From Paenibacillus sp. FSL H7-0331 (GTDB lineage: Bacteria; Bacillota; Bacilli; Paenibacillales; NBRC-103111): a stretch of 64,000 bases of DNA. The notes below the pieces were generated by a model. That model ran no database searches and was not told the origin of the DNA. It saw nothing but the letters and a program-made list of their open reading frames with translations. Positions 51,556-60,623 of the stretch are shown here, piece after piece (position 1 is the stretch's first letter; each line of letters starts with the position of its first letter). The position numbers and the translations under genes were made by a program. The stretch covers positions 1 to 64,000 of the forward strand of contig NZ_MRTH01000013.1 of the NCBI RefSeq assembly GCF_001956045.1. Direction: 5' to 3'.

Positions 51556-51876
51556 TGTAAGTCCTCCTGTGTCATTCTTCCCTTCATTATAATATAAATC
51601 AAAGTAAATGTCACAAGGTTACAATGTCTGTTAACTATTGCTTAAGGATGCCATTTCATACCAAGAAATTCTTAATGCAGCTGTGTTGAATCTATGTCAG
51701 AAAAGCTCAGCTTAACCAAACTAATCCTATTCTGTTATGAAGATGCCGCGATCTTAACAATATCTTTATATAGCCCGAATCTTCTATTGAAACTCCATTG
51801 CTATGATGGATAAGCTATGGGGATTTTGTATTCATTAGCGATATCATAGGATAGTTCAATAGGAGGCTCGACGTGA
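51556..51876. other. divergent intergenic region (no gene seen)
   Basis: About 320 bp between the divergent MerR and SLH genes. It holds the RBS of both (AGGAGG each). I see no further gene, no clear -35/-10 pair and no strong hairpin; a MerR-type operator with long spacer was looked for and not found with certainty. Confidence 0.4.
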
Positions 51877-54800
51877 ATGGTTGAGAAGAAAACATCGCGG
51901 AAGGTGATGGGGCTGCTCACAGCTCTGCTGATCATGAATCCCATTGTCGGTGATTTTGTAAGCGTCGACAAGGCTTATGCAGCGGAGGCGGGGTATGTAG
52001 TGATCAGCGATATTTACAGCTACGGGGGGAATTCGGCATCGGACAAACCATCGGTTTTCAAAAACGATTATGTAGAATTATATAACCCTACCGATCAGGA
52101 CGTGAACTTCGGAGCAGACACGTGGTCGCTGCAATACGCAGGTAAAAATAAGACCAACTGGAAAAAAGTCGATTTAGGTATGACTATTCCGGCGCACGGT
52201 TATTATTTGGTTAAGCTCGGACAGGAAGCGGCTAACTTTGGTGCGGATTTGCCTACACCTGATGCTGTGGATACAACCATAAACATGGATAAAGACAATG
52301 GAAAGGTCGCTCTGGTCAAGAATCAATCAACGATTGCTGTTAATGATCCGCGTTCGACCTTGGACAGCTCGGTTTTAGTCGATCTCGTATTTGATTATGG
52401 AAGTTTGTCCTACAAAAAAAGCTACAAAAGAAAAGCTTACAACCCGTTAAATACTTTGGCTGGCTTGAAACCGTCTACCAACCCAGGATTGGGAAATGGC
52501 TGGGACACGGATGCGGACACGGTTGAGGCTGACTTTGAAATTGTAGATCCGGTGAACAAGGATATACCGCCCCGCAACAGCAGCAGCCCCAAGGAGCCCA
52601 TGATCAAAGGCACAACGAACACTGGAGCTAACATGGTGATGATGGACAGCTTGACCACGATCAGTGCGGCCAACGCTACATTCAAAATCAACGTAACGAC
52701 AGGCACAGTGAAAGCAGGTCCGCTGACCCCGGTTAACGATTACATCATTAACAATTTGCCGGCCGGACTTACGAGCAGCGCGGTTGGGGATACTGCGGCG
52801 AAAACTATCACTTTCACAATAGCAGGAACGGCTAATGCCAATGTCTCAACTGATCAAGCATTATCGGTCATCCTGAAGCCTACTGCTGTGACTGCAGGTG
52901 CTTACAGCAGCTCTACCAGCATTGACGGCGTTACACTTTCTCATTATACCCCGAAAATAAAAGGAACTGTAAGCACGAGTGATGCGGATGCGGCTATGCG
53001 AACAGCGACCGAGGTGGATCCGAACAACAATACGTTTACGATCGCTTTACAGGTGGGGAATGTGAAAAATGGGGACTTGAGCGTAACGGATTATACATAT
53101 GCACCAACGCTTCCTTCAGGTCTGAGTCTAAAAGCCAAAGGCGACAGCACCGCGAATACGGTGACCTTTACGGTGTATAATTCGGCGACGAGCCCTGTTA
53201 CCGAAAGCGTGAATTTGAGTGTAGTTATCAAAGCCTCAGCAGTTACCAGCGGAGCTACAGCGGATTCAGATACCATTAACGGGATAACGCTGCTTCGACC
53301 GTCCGCCGTACTAAGCAAGGACGAGGCAAGAAAGCAATTTTTGCTGCAGGAAATCAAGAAGCGCAATGCTTTCATCCATGATATGGCCACGAAAGAATAC
53401 AAATATGCGTCAATGTCCAAATCAGCCTTCAGCTTTTACCGCGCGACCAGCGGATTATTTTACAAGGATTTAGGCGGTGTTATTCCAGTTCCTGCGGATT
53501 GGAACCAGCTCAGCAACATCAACACCTGGATATCCGGTGATTTTCATATTCAAAATGTCGGCTATTTTGATAACAATGAAGGAAATGCCATATTTGACCT
53601 GAACGATATGGACGAGTCCTACATAGCTCCTTTTTACTGGGATCTGATTCGTTCAACAGCCAGCATTTATTTGGCTCGTTTTGATGATAAATCTTATATA
53701 ACCACTACGCTGGATGACAGCATGACCAGACAAATTGCCAAAAACTATCTGGATGCCTATATCCAAACACTCAATGGCGTGAACGGCAAAAGTGCCGAGC
53801 TTACCTCTGACAAGCTGAGCGGTTTTACAAAGAAGTTAATGGAGGATTTCGTAAAAACGACAGTAAAATCGCAGCTGGATAAAGCAGCGCCATTGACCTC
53901 GTCAACTCCAGCTACGCGTAATTTTGATTACAGCAAGACAGACAAATATATTCAGGCCAAGGGCGCTGACTTGAACGATATTACAGACAATTGGTCTTCC
54001 TATGTCAACACCGTTCAATCCTTTGCAGCAGGGCAGTCGAGCGATTATTTCAAGATCAAGGACGTTGCCTTGCGTATTAACCAAGGGTTAGGAAGCCTCG
54101 GTGTGAAACGTTATAACGTTCTCATCGAAGGACCGACAGCCAGCAACGATGATGATATTATTTTGGATGTCAAGGAACAGGGCAAGCCGGGTTTCATAGA
54201 TAGTCCGCTGTTCCAATCTTCAACATATGATGCGTTCAATGGTAAGGATGCGGAGCGATCCAAATTGGCTTATCAAGGAATGCTGACCAAGCCTGATTAT
54301 CATTTGGGCACACTTCAAGGTGCTGACCATAACTATCTGATTCGAAAAATTTCGCCTTATAAAGGTGACTACACGGATTCCAAATTTACGAGTCAGGCAG
54401 ATTTTGAAAATTATTTATCTTATGCCGCTCAGGCGCTTGCGAATGCACATGCCCGCTCGGATAATGATTATCCAGCTGGCCACGTGCCTTACAGCTTCGA
54501 AGAGAGTGTCGTGAACAATGTTTATGCTGGAGGGAAGTGGGACAGCTTCAGGACCAATCTCGTTAATTTGGGTGAGGATTACTATAGGCAGGTCGTCTCG
54601 GATTATAATCTGGTTAAGGCCGATTTGGCAGCCGGAGCTTTAGTGGATATAGCCGATCTTGGCAATTTATCAGTAAGTAACGGCACATTAACGCCTGCTT
54701 TTGCGGTAAATACTATGAATTACACCGTATCTGTACCCGTCGGGACATTGGCAGTTGACGTAAATGCTGCTTTATTGGATTCCAAAGCTTCTATGACGGT

Positions 54801-56598
54801 CAACGGCGATTTATATGCCAGCAATACTGACAAGCGAATCGATTTGACCAACAATACGACTTCCATAGCTGTCAAAGTCACGGCAAGAGATATGACAACG
54901 ACCAAAACCTATAACATTACCGTAAATCGAGGGACAGCACCCGTTGAACCTGTGCTCAGCAGTAATGCCAACCTGAACGGGCTGATTGTTAATGATATCG
55001 TGCTTACTCCGGAATTTGCGGCAGGAACAACGAGCTATACGGGTTATGCAGGGAAAATACGGCAGGCTGTAATTACAGCAGCAGCTGCAAATGCGAAAGC
55101 AGCCATTCTTATTAACGGCATTGCCGCTACAAGTGGTACTCCAAGTACTGTTGCTTTAAATGTAGGTGCGAATGAAATTAAGGTTCAAGTAACCGCGCAG
55201 GATGGGACGATTCAGGTGTACACAGTGACACTGACCCGAATTAATGATAATAACAATTCAAACAGCAGCAGCGGTACGGGTGGAACGGGAACAGGAACGG
55301 GTAGCGGAGCTGGATCGACCGGATCGGAAACGCCAAGTGGCAGCGCTGGGCCAATTGTCTCTGGAGAGGTTCATCTTGGTGAAGGTGCTGTCAAAGAAAG
55401 CAAAGAAACAACAGCTGATGGTAAAATCGCTACCCGACTGACGGTAGATTCGCTCAAGCTGACTCAGGCTCTGGAGTCACTGAAAAAAGAGGAAGCAGGC
55501 AAACCTCAAGTTGTGATTGAATTCAAAGGTAATGACCCGATCGCAATGGTGGAGCTTCCGGTTGCGGTACTTATGGAGGCCCTTAAATCGGTACCGAATG
55601 CAGTGATCACAGTGAAGTCTGAGCTTGCCAGCTATAGCCTTCCAATCCAAACGATTGATTTTACAGCGGCGGCGCTTCAGCTTGGCGTAGACGCCAAGGA
55701 TATCAAAGTCACGATAATTACTGAAAAAGTAACAGGTGCAGCCTTAACACAAATCGTGAATACGGCGACAAGAGATGGGATGACGGTAGTAGGAGCACCA
55801 ATGGACTTTAAGGTCATTTTGGAGGCTAACGGTAAGCAGTTGGATGCCTCATTATCCAATCATTACGTGGCAAGAACGATTTCAACCGGACAAACTATAG
55901 ATGCCGCTCATACAACGGCGGTTCGGGTGGAAGCGGACGGGAGCTTAAGCTTCATCCCTTCGAGATTTATCGATAATCAGGCGATTATTTTAAGCCCAAG
56001 CAATAGTGTGTATGCTATTGTACAAACAAATAACAAGTTTACTGACATTGACGGACATTGGGCCAAAGCGGATATTCAGCTGCTGGGCTCGAAGCTGATC
56101 GTTGACGGTGTCTCGGCGCAAAGCTTTGCTCCCGATACGAACATCACGAGAGCACAATTTGCCGCACTACTGATTCGTTCCCTGGGATTAAGCGAAAATC
56201 GTGAAGCGAATCGCTTCACGGATGTACCAAGTTATAATTGGTCAGCAGGTGCTGTTGGTGCAGCCTCCAAGGCTGGATTGATAGACGGCTTCGAGGATGG
56301 CAGCTTCCGTCCTGCCGACCCGGTCACACGCCAGCAAATGGTTGTTATGATCGCACGTGCGATGAAGGCATCAGGTCAGACAGCTTTGACCGAGGTGAAG
56401 ACAGACACGGCTCTGGCGTCATTCAAGGACCAGGCATCCATTCAAGCTTGGGCACAGCCTGCCGCGGCTCAGGCCGTAGCCGCAGGTATCATCCAGGGGA
56501 TGACTGCCGACGCTTTCGTACCTGATAGCCAGGCAACAAGAGCTCAAGCGACTACGATGCTGAAACGCTTGCTGCAAAAGCTGCAATTTATCGATTAA
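51877..56598 (+). CDS. SLH surface protein with lamin-tail and DUF2252 kinase-like domains
   Basis: A 1573-residue secreted protein. In order: signal peptide (~1-36); LTD lamin-tail-like domain (~37-190: NDYVELYNPTDQDVNFGADT); two ~115-residue beta repeats (~245-475); a DUF2252 domain (~484-920), which is usually intracellular and distantly kinase/APH-like; two cadherin-like beta-sandwich domains (~930-1120); a Gly/Ser/Thr linker; a beta-rich module; and three SLH motifs (NKFTDIDGHWAKADIQLLGS...). In DUF2252 the motifs WISGDFHIQNVGYFDNNEG and AIFDLNDMDESYIAPFYWDL keep the His/Asn and Asp positions of a phosphotransfer site. RBS AGGAGG. Confidence 0.8.
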   Translation: MVEKKTSRKVMGLLTALLIMNPIVGDFVSVDKAYAAEAGYVVISDIYSYGGNSASDKPSVFKNDYVELYNPTDQDVNFGADTWSLQYAGKNKTNWKKVDLGMTIPAHGYYLVKLGQEAANFGADLPTPDAVDTTINMDKDNGKVALVKNQSTIAVNDPRSTLDSSVLVDLVFDYGSLSYKKSYKRKAYNPLNTLAGLKPSTNPGLGNGWDTDADTVEADFEIVDPVNKDIPPRNSSSPKEPMIKGTTNTGANMVMMDSLTTISAANATFKINVTTGTVKAGPLTPVNDYIINNLPAGLTSSAVGDTAAKTITFTIAGTANANVSTDQALSVILKPTAVTAGAYSSSTSIDGVTLSHYTPKIKGTVSTSDADAAMRTATEVDPNNNTFTIALQVGNVKNGDLSVTDYTYAPTLPSGLSLKAKGDSTANTVTFTVYNSATSPVTESVNLSVVIKASAVTSGATADSDTINGITLLRPSAVLSKDEARKQFLLQEIKKRNAFIHDMATKEYKYASMSKSAFSFYRATSGLFYKDLGGVIPVPADWNQLSNINTWISGDFHIQNVGYFDNNEGNAIFDLNDMDESYIAPFYWDLIRSTASIYLARFDDKSYITTTLDDSMTRQIAKNYLDAYIQTLNGVNGKSAELTSDKLSGFTKKLMEDFVKTTVKSQLDKAAPLTSSTPATRNFDYSKTDKYIQAKGADLNDITDNWSSYVNTVQSFAAGQSSDYFKIKDVALRINQGLGSLGVKRYNVLIEGPTASNDDDIILDVKEQGKPGFIDSPLFQSSTYDAFNGKDAERSKLAYQGMLTKPDYHLGTLQGADHNYLIRKISPYKGDYTDSKFTSQADFENYLSYAAQALANAHARSDNDYPAGHVPYSFEESVVNNVYAGGKWDSFRTNLVNLGEDYYRQVVSDYNLVKADLAAGALVDIADLGNLSVSNGTLTPAFAVNTMNYTVSVPVGTLAVDVNAALLDSKASMTVNGDLYASNTDKRIDLTNNTTSIAVKVTARDMTTTKTYNITVNRGTAPVEPVLSSNANLNGLIVNDIVLTPEFAAGTTSYTGYAGKIRQAVITAAAANAKAAILINGIAATSGTPSTVALNVGANEIKVQVTAQDGTIQVYTVTLTRINDNNNSNSSSGTGGTGTGTGSGAGSTGSETPSGSAGPIVSGEVHLGEGAVKESKETTADGKIATRLTVDSLKLTQALESLKKEEAGKPQVVIEFKGNDPIAMVELPVAVLMEALKSVPNAVITVKSELASYSLPIQTIDFTAAALQLGVDAKDIKVTIITEKVTGAALTQIVNTATRDGMTVVGAPMDFKVILEANGKQLDASLSNHYVARTISTGQTIDAAHTTAVRVEADGSLSFIPSRFIDNQAIILSPSNSVYAIVQTNNKFTDIDGHWAKADIQLLGSKLIVDGVSAQSFAPDTNITRAQFAALLIRSLGLSENREANRFTDVPSYNWSAGAVGAASKAGLIDGFEDGSFRPADPVTRQQMVVMIARAMKASGQTALTEVKTDTALASFKDQASIQAWAQPAAAQAVAAGIIQGMTADAFVPDSQATRAQATTMLKRLLQKLQFID

Positions 56599-56625
56599 CG
56601 CAACCTATCATTATCCATTACAGGC

Positions 56626-56671
56626 AAACCCGCTTTATGCTGCTTTCCTTGCATGCATGAAGCGGGTTTTT
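56626..56671 (+). terminator. intrinsic terminator of the SLH gene
   Basis: AAACCCGCTT/AAGCGGGTTT stem with inner GCATGC element, then T5. Confidence 0.8.
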
Positions 56672-56863
56672 CTGTCTCTATCATAAACAGGTCGATTAGA
56701 GAACAGCTGGATTGGTTATTAAAAGGTATAGCAAAATCTCAGTATGACTGCGGCTGGATGGACATATACTGCTAGCAGAGGCTGTACGACAAGCTGGAGC
56801 CTGTGATATTGCTGATTAAGCAGGATTCAAGGTAGGGTACAAATCATCGTAAGCGGGGTTATT

Positions 56864-57516
56864 ATGACAAATACGGCCCTGAGATGGCTTAACGTCATAG
56901 CTTTAGCTGCTGTGCTGTATGTGAACTGGCTTGCGAATGCGCTTCCAATTAACGGTTTGACAACGGGTCAGGTTTCCGCGATGTTTCCAGTCCAGATCAC
57001 ACCAGCGCCATATGCATTTATGATCTGGGGTTTAATCTACGCTTTTCTTGTGGGTTATGTGATTGTTCAATTGCTGCCAGCTAAACGTGAGCACGAGGAG
57101 ATTAAACGAATAGGACCATGGTTTATCATCAGCTGCCTGTTCAACATCACCTGGATTCTCATATGGCAGTATCTGTTTACGACGGCTTCGATATTTGCAA
57201 TGCTTGGGCTGTTAATTTCATTGATTGCCATCTACACGATGACAAGACCTAATGGCTGGTCCTCTGATAACATAATACGATGGTTCGTCCAGATTCCCTT
57301 CAGTATTTATCTGGGTTGGATTTCCGTTGCGACGATCGTGAATGCTGCAGCGGTATTGTACAATCTGAAATGGAACGGGCTGGGGTTGTCAATACAAATG
57401 ACAGTGTCATCATGTATAGCTCATGGGGGGCGGCGGCACTATTGTTGATATTGACTCTTTGGCTGATAGCAGGCAAGGATGGATTTATCCGTCATCACGA
57501 GCGTGCTCACATATAG
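56864..57516 (+). pseudogene. TspO/MBR-like membrane protein, frame-broken copy
   Basis: The first frame encodes ~175 good residues (NWLANALPINGLTTGQVSAM, then PYAFMIWGLIYAFLVGYVIV, PWFIISCLFNITWILIWQYL) closely matching the next gene. After GLGLS it runs out of frame, and the true C terminus resumes in another frame (NDSVIMYSSWGAAALLLILT). Compared with the intact copy, about 37 codons (two TMs' worth) are missing at the join. So this is a tandem duplicate inactivated by a ~110-bp out-of-frame deletion. Confidence 0.75.
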
Positions 57517-57552
57517 GTAGGACAACTTCAGCAGAAGAGGGAGGTAACAGGC

Positions 57553-58335
57553 ATGACCACATTTATACTTCGCTGGCTTCATATATTAGCACTATTCGCT
57601 GTGCTCTTGTATAACTGGCTTGCGGATGCGCGTCCGTTAAATGGATTAAATACGAGTGATCTTACAGCGATGTTTCCCAGTGCAATGAACCCGGCACCAT
57701 ATGCGCTTGCTCTTTGGGGAGTGGTTTATGTATTTCTGGCAGGGTTCGTAATCGTGCAGCTGCTGCCGGGCATGTACAAGCATGAAGAAATTAGACGCAT
57801 TGGACCGTGGTTTGTCATCAGCTGTTTGTTCAATATCGCTTCACTTGTGCTACGGCACTACTTGTATATCGTGCTATCGTTAATGGTGATGATGACTCTG
57901 CTATTATCTTTAATGGTGATCTATACGCGGACAAGACCGAACGGGTGGTCATCCGATCCTCGCATTCTTTGGCTGGTACAGGTACCTTTCAGTGTCTATC
58001 TGAGCTGGGTGTTCGTCATGACAATGGTACGAATCTCAGCAGTTTTGCAAGAGTTCAACCGCGGCGGTTTAGATTTCTCAGGTACGGCATGGACGGTGCT
58101 CATGCTGTTCATCATAGTAGCGGTGGCGGCTATCACAGGAATGAATTTCCGTGATTCTGCCTTTATATGGACTGCTGCATGGGGCCTAATAGCGATTGGT
58201 ATTGCAAATTCGTACAACGATACGATTTTTTATACCGCCTGGAGTGCAGCCGGTGTACTGCTTGTGTTGACAGTTATGCTGCTGTTCGGCCAGGGCAAGC
58301 TCGAACACCGTAAACCATTTACAAAAGCTTTATAA
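57553..58335 (+). CDS. TspO/MBR-like (tryptophan-rich sensory-type) membrane protein
   Basis: A 260-residue protein with seven to eight TMs. The motifs YNWLADARPLNGLNTSDLTA, NPAPYALALWGVVYVFLAG and FVISCLFNIASLVLRHYLY follow the long TspO-related family of Bacillales (B. subtilis YtaB-like). The family includes porphyrin/translocator proteins, but the role of the long form is not known. RBS GGGAGG. The upstream tandem copy is broken, so this copy probably carries the function. Confidence 0.75.
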   Translation: MTTFILRWLHILALFAVLLYNWLADARPLNGLNTSDLTAMFPSAMNPAPYALALWGVVYVFLAGFVIVQLLPGMYKHEEIRRIGPWFVISCLFNIASLVLRHYLYIVLSLMVMMTLLLSLMVIYTRTRPNGWSSDPRILWLVQVPFSVYLSWVFVMTMVRISAVLQEFNRGGLDFSGTAWTVLMLFIIVAVAAITGMNFRDSAFIWTAAWGLIAIGIANSYNDTIFYTAWSAAGVLLVLTVMLLFGQGKLEHRKPFTKAL

Positions 58336-58365
58336 ATATCAGCAGAAAACCCTTGATATTATACC

Positions 58366-58408
58366 AATACCCTTCCAGATCGCTGCCAAAGTGAGATGGG
58401 AGGGTATT
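58366..58408 (+). terminator. hairpin terminator
   Basis: AATACCCTTCCA/TGGGAGGGTATT, a 12-bp stem with one G-T pair, followed by TTGC; the T run is short. Confidence 0.6.
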
Positions 58409-58517
58409 TGCTTATGTATGTTCCTTGTAACCTCAGGTCAGGTCGGTGTCCGAATAAAGGATTTTGACCGAGCAGCATTGAATGTATAAGGACTATGAGA
58501 GTCGGGGGGTGAAGTCT

Positions 58518-60476
58518 ATGCCGGATTGGTCCTATCAAACGATATTTCGCCCTTTGTTGTTTCAGCTTCCGTCACGGCTTGCCCGAGATTTCACTCTGCG
58601 GGCGATGGGCATGTTGAGCAGGGTGCCGGGAGGCAGCTTCATCATCCGTACGATGGGTCATATGGAGGCTTCCCCCATACTGGCAACCAAGCTGGCAGGA
58701 ATACCGCTTAAGTATCCGGTTGGATTGTCAGGAGGATTGGACCCTGAGGGAATTGCACATCAAGCGCTGGCGCAATTCGGGTTTGGTTTTATTGAAATTG
58801 GCCCTGTTACCATTGAAGCACATATAAATAACAAATGTCCTATACAGCGCGACTCGACGAACGAAGCCATTATATACACGGATGCAAGCAGCAGTGAAGG
58901 ATTGGCCAAGCTCATGAAGAGGCTGGACCGAAACCAGGGACATGCTTTGCCGCTCATGCTTCGTATAAAAAGCACACCAGGCCGTACGCCTGTCGAGGCT
59001 TGGAGTGAGCTGCTGACGATGATGGAGGCACTCTCCTATTATGCGGCCGGATTTTATATCGAAACGCTTGATGAGAACGAGGCGGTCGAAGCTACGATTG
59101 CCCATTTGCAGGCCATACAGCTGGCGGCACGCGAGCTGTCTATTGTAAAACCGATGTTTCTGTATGTGCCAGTAGACTATCCGCCCGAATCCCTCAAGCT
59201 GCTGATGGCTGAATTATCACCCGGTTGGAGCGGCGTGGTAGTTGGCGATATGCTGAGAACAGGGGAGGGCGACTTGACGGGAAGTGTCCTCAAGCCGCTC
59301 AGTATCGATATAGTCCGCAGCATTCGCGAGCATCGCCTATCCGCTTCACTCAGCATTATTGCTTCCGGAGGTATTCATCAACCATTAGACGCCTTGGAGC
59401 TTATGGAGGCAGGAGCTGATTACGTCCAGCTGCACAGCGGGCTTGTTTTCTCTGGCCCAGGGCTGCCCAAGCGCATTAACGAAGCGATCGTTTATGAAAA
59501 GCTTCAGAGCGTGGAGCCGCCACCAGCACCTTCCTTTTGGATGAACTGGGGCTGGATGTGTTTATTAGGCATCGGAATGATCATTGGTGGAGCGCTCGCT
59601 TGGATCATCGCGGCAACGTCGGTAGTGCTGCCTTATGATATCTCGTTTCTCGGCATGCTGCCGTCGGTGCTGAATGAGGCGAATCCGCTTGTGCTGCAAT
59701 TCATGTCACATGATCGAGTCACCCTCGCAGGGACGATGATCTCGATTGGTGTGATTTATTATCAGCTTGCCCGTTATGGCTTGCGTAATGGTCTGCATTG
59801 GACGAGAACCGCACTGCTAACGTCCGCCGCTGTAGGCTTCAGCAGTTTTTTTCTTTACTTGGGCTATGGCTATTTCGATCCACTTCATGCGGCAGCGGCG
59901 CTTATCCTGTTCCCGATGTTTATGCTGTCCATGCGTCGTCATCGGGAGCTGCCCTCCTGGGAAAGACCGAACTTGACTAACGATCGGACATGGAGGCTCG
60001 CGCAATGGGGACAGCTGATGATGGTAACGCTAGGATTTTCATTAGCGGTTGGCGGCATTGTCATCTCGACGGTAGGCATTACAGAGGTGTTCGTGCCTCA
60101 GGATCTGGAGTACCTTTGTGCAACGCCTGCTATGCTTAATGAAATCAATGAGAGGCTGCTGCCCTTGATCGCGCATGATCGTGCCGGCTTCGGAGGTGCT
60201 TTATTTTCAGATGCCATTGGGATTTTGACGATTGCCCTGTGGGGTATTAATCAGGGACAGCGCTGGCTGTGGTGGACGTTTCTGCTCGGTGGTTTGCCTG
60301 GATTCGTCGCAGGACTTAGTGTGCACTTGACGATAGGCTACACTGATTTTGTGCATTTACTGCCTGCTTATTTTGCCTTGATGCTTTATGTGTTTGGACT
60401 CGTCTTTCTATATCCTTACTTAATGCAGGGGCAAAAGGACCCAAGGCATGATCCGACAATTTCAGGAATAGCATAG
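58518..60476 (+). CDS. dihydroorotate-dehydrogenase-like domain fused to a membrane domain
   Basis: A 652-residue protein. Residues ~1-345 resemble class 2 DHOD: membrane-peripheral N terminus (FRPLLFQLPSRLARDFTLRA), GLSGGLDPEGIAHQALAQFG, and FMN-phosphate site IIASGGIHQPLDALELMEAGAD. The catalytic 'NxSxPNT' segment is missing (reads IKSTPGRTPVEAW), as is the GFNN motif, so orotate synthesis is doubtful. Residues ~355-640 have about eight TMs in two halves that repeat the pattern LNEaN..L..hDRv...G (MSHDRVTLAGTM; IAHDRAGFGGAL). RBS GGGGGGTG precedes the ATG chosen. No other pyrimidine gene is nearby. Confidence 0.75.
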   Translation: MPDWSYQTIFRPLLFQLPSRLARDFTLRAMGMLSRVPGGSFIIRTMGHMEASPILATKLAGIPLKYPVGLSGGLDPEGIAHQALAQFGFGFIEIGPVTIEAHINNKCPIQRDSTNEAIIYTDASSSEGLAKLMKRLDRNQGHALPLMLRIKSTPGRTPVEAWSELLTMMEALSYYAAGFYIETLDENEAVEATIAHLQAIQLAARELSIVKPMFLYVPVDYPPESLKLLMAELSPGWSGVVVGDMLRTGEGDLTGSVLKPLSIDIVRSIREHRLSASLSIIASGGIHQPLDALELMEAGADYVQLHSGLVFSGPGLPKRINEAIVYEKLQSVEPPPAPSFWMNWGWMCLLGIGMIIGGALAWIIAATSVVLPYDISFLGMLPSVLNEANPLVLQFMSHDRVTLAGTMISIGVIYYQLARYGLRNGLHWTRTALLTSAAVGFSSFFLYLGYGYFDPLHAAAALILFPMFMLSMRRHRELPSWERPNLTNDRTWRLAQWGQLMMVTLGFSLAVGGIVISTVGITEVFVPQDLEYLCATPAMLNEINERLLPLIAHDRAGFGGALFSDAIGILTIALWGINQGQRWLWWTFLLGGLPGFVAGLSVHLTIGYTDFVHLLPAYFALMLYVFGLVFLYPYLMQGQKDPRHDPTISGIA

Positions 60477-60540
60477 CAGTTACTAGGTAGGATAACTGAA
60501 GCTTTACAACGCACTCTTGGGATCTGAGAGCATCGGAAAA

Positions 60541-60589
60541 AACGCCAACAAGCCGGTCTTCCTGTTAAGGAAAATCGGCTTGTTGGCGT
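60541..60589. terminator. strong hairpin between convergent genes
   Basis: AACGCCAACAAGCCG pairs with CGGCTTGTTGGCGT; an inner TTCCT/AGGAA continues the stem. Bidirectional. Confidence 0.8.
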
Positions 60590-60623
60590 CTAGTGTGGCA
60601 TCAAGTCTGGACAGGCATTTGAT

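Noticed and set aside
55260..55345. Gly/Ser/Thr-coding low-complexity run as a regulatory repeat
   Set aside because: It is an in-frame flexible linker between cadherin-like and later domains of the SLH protein.
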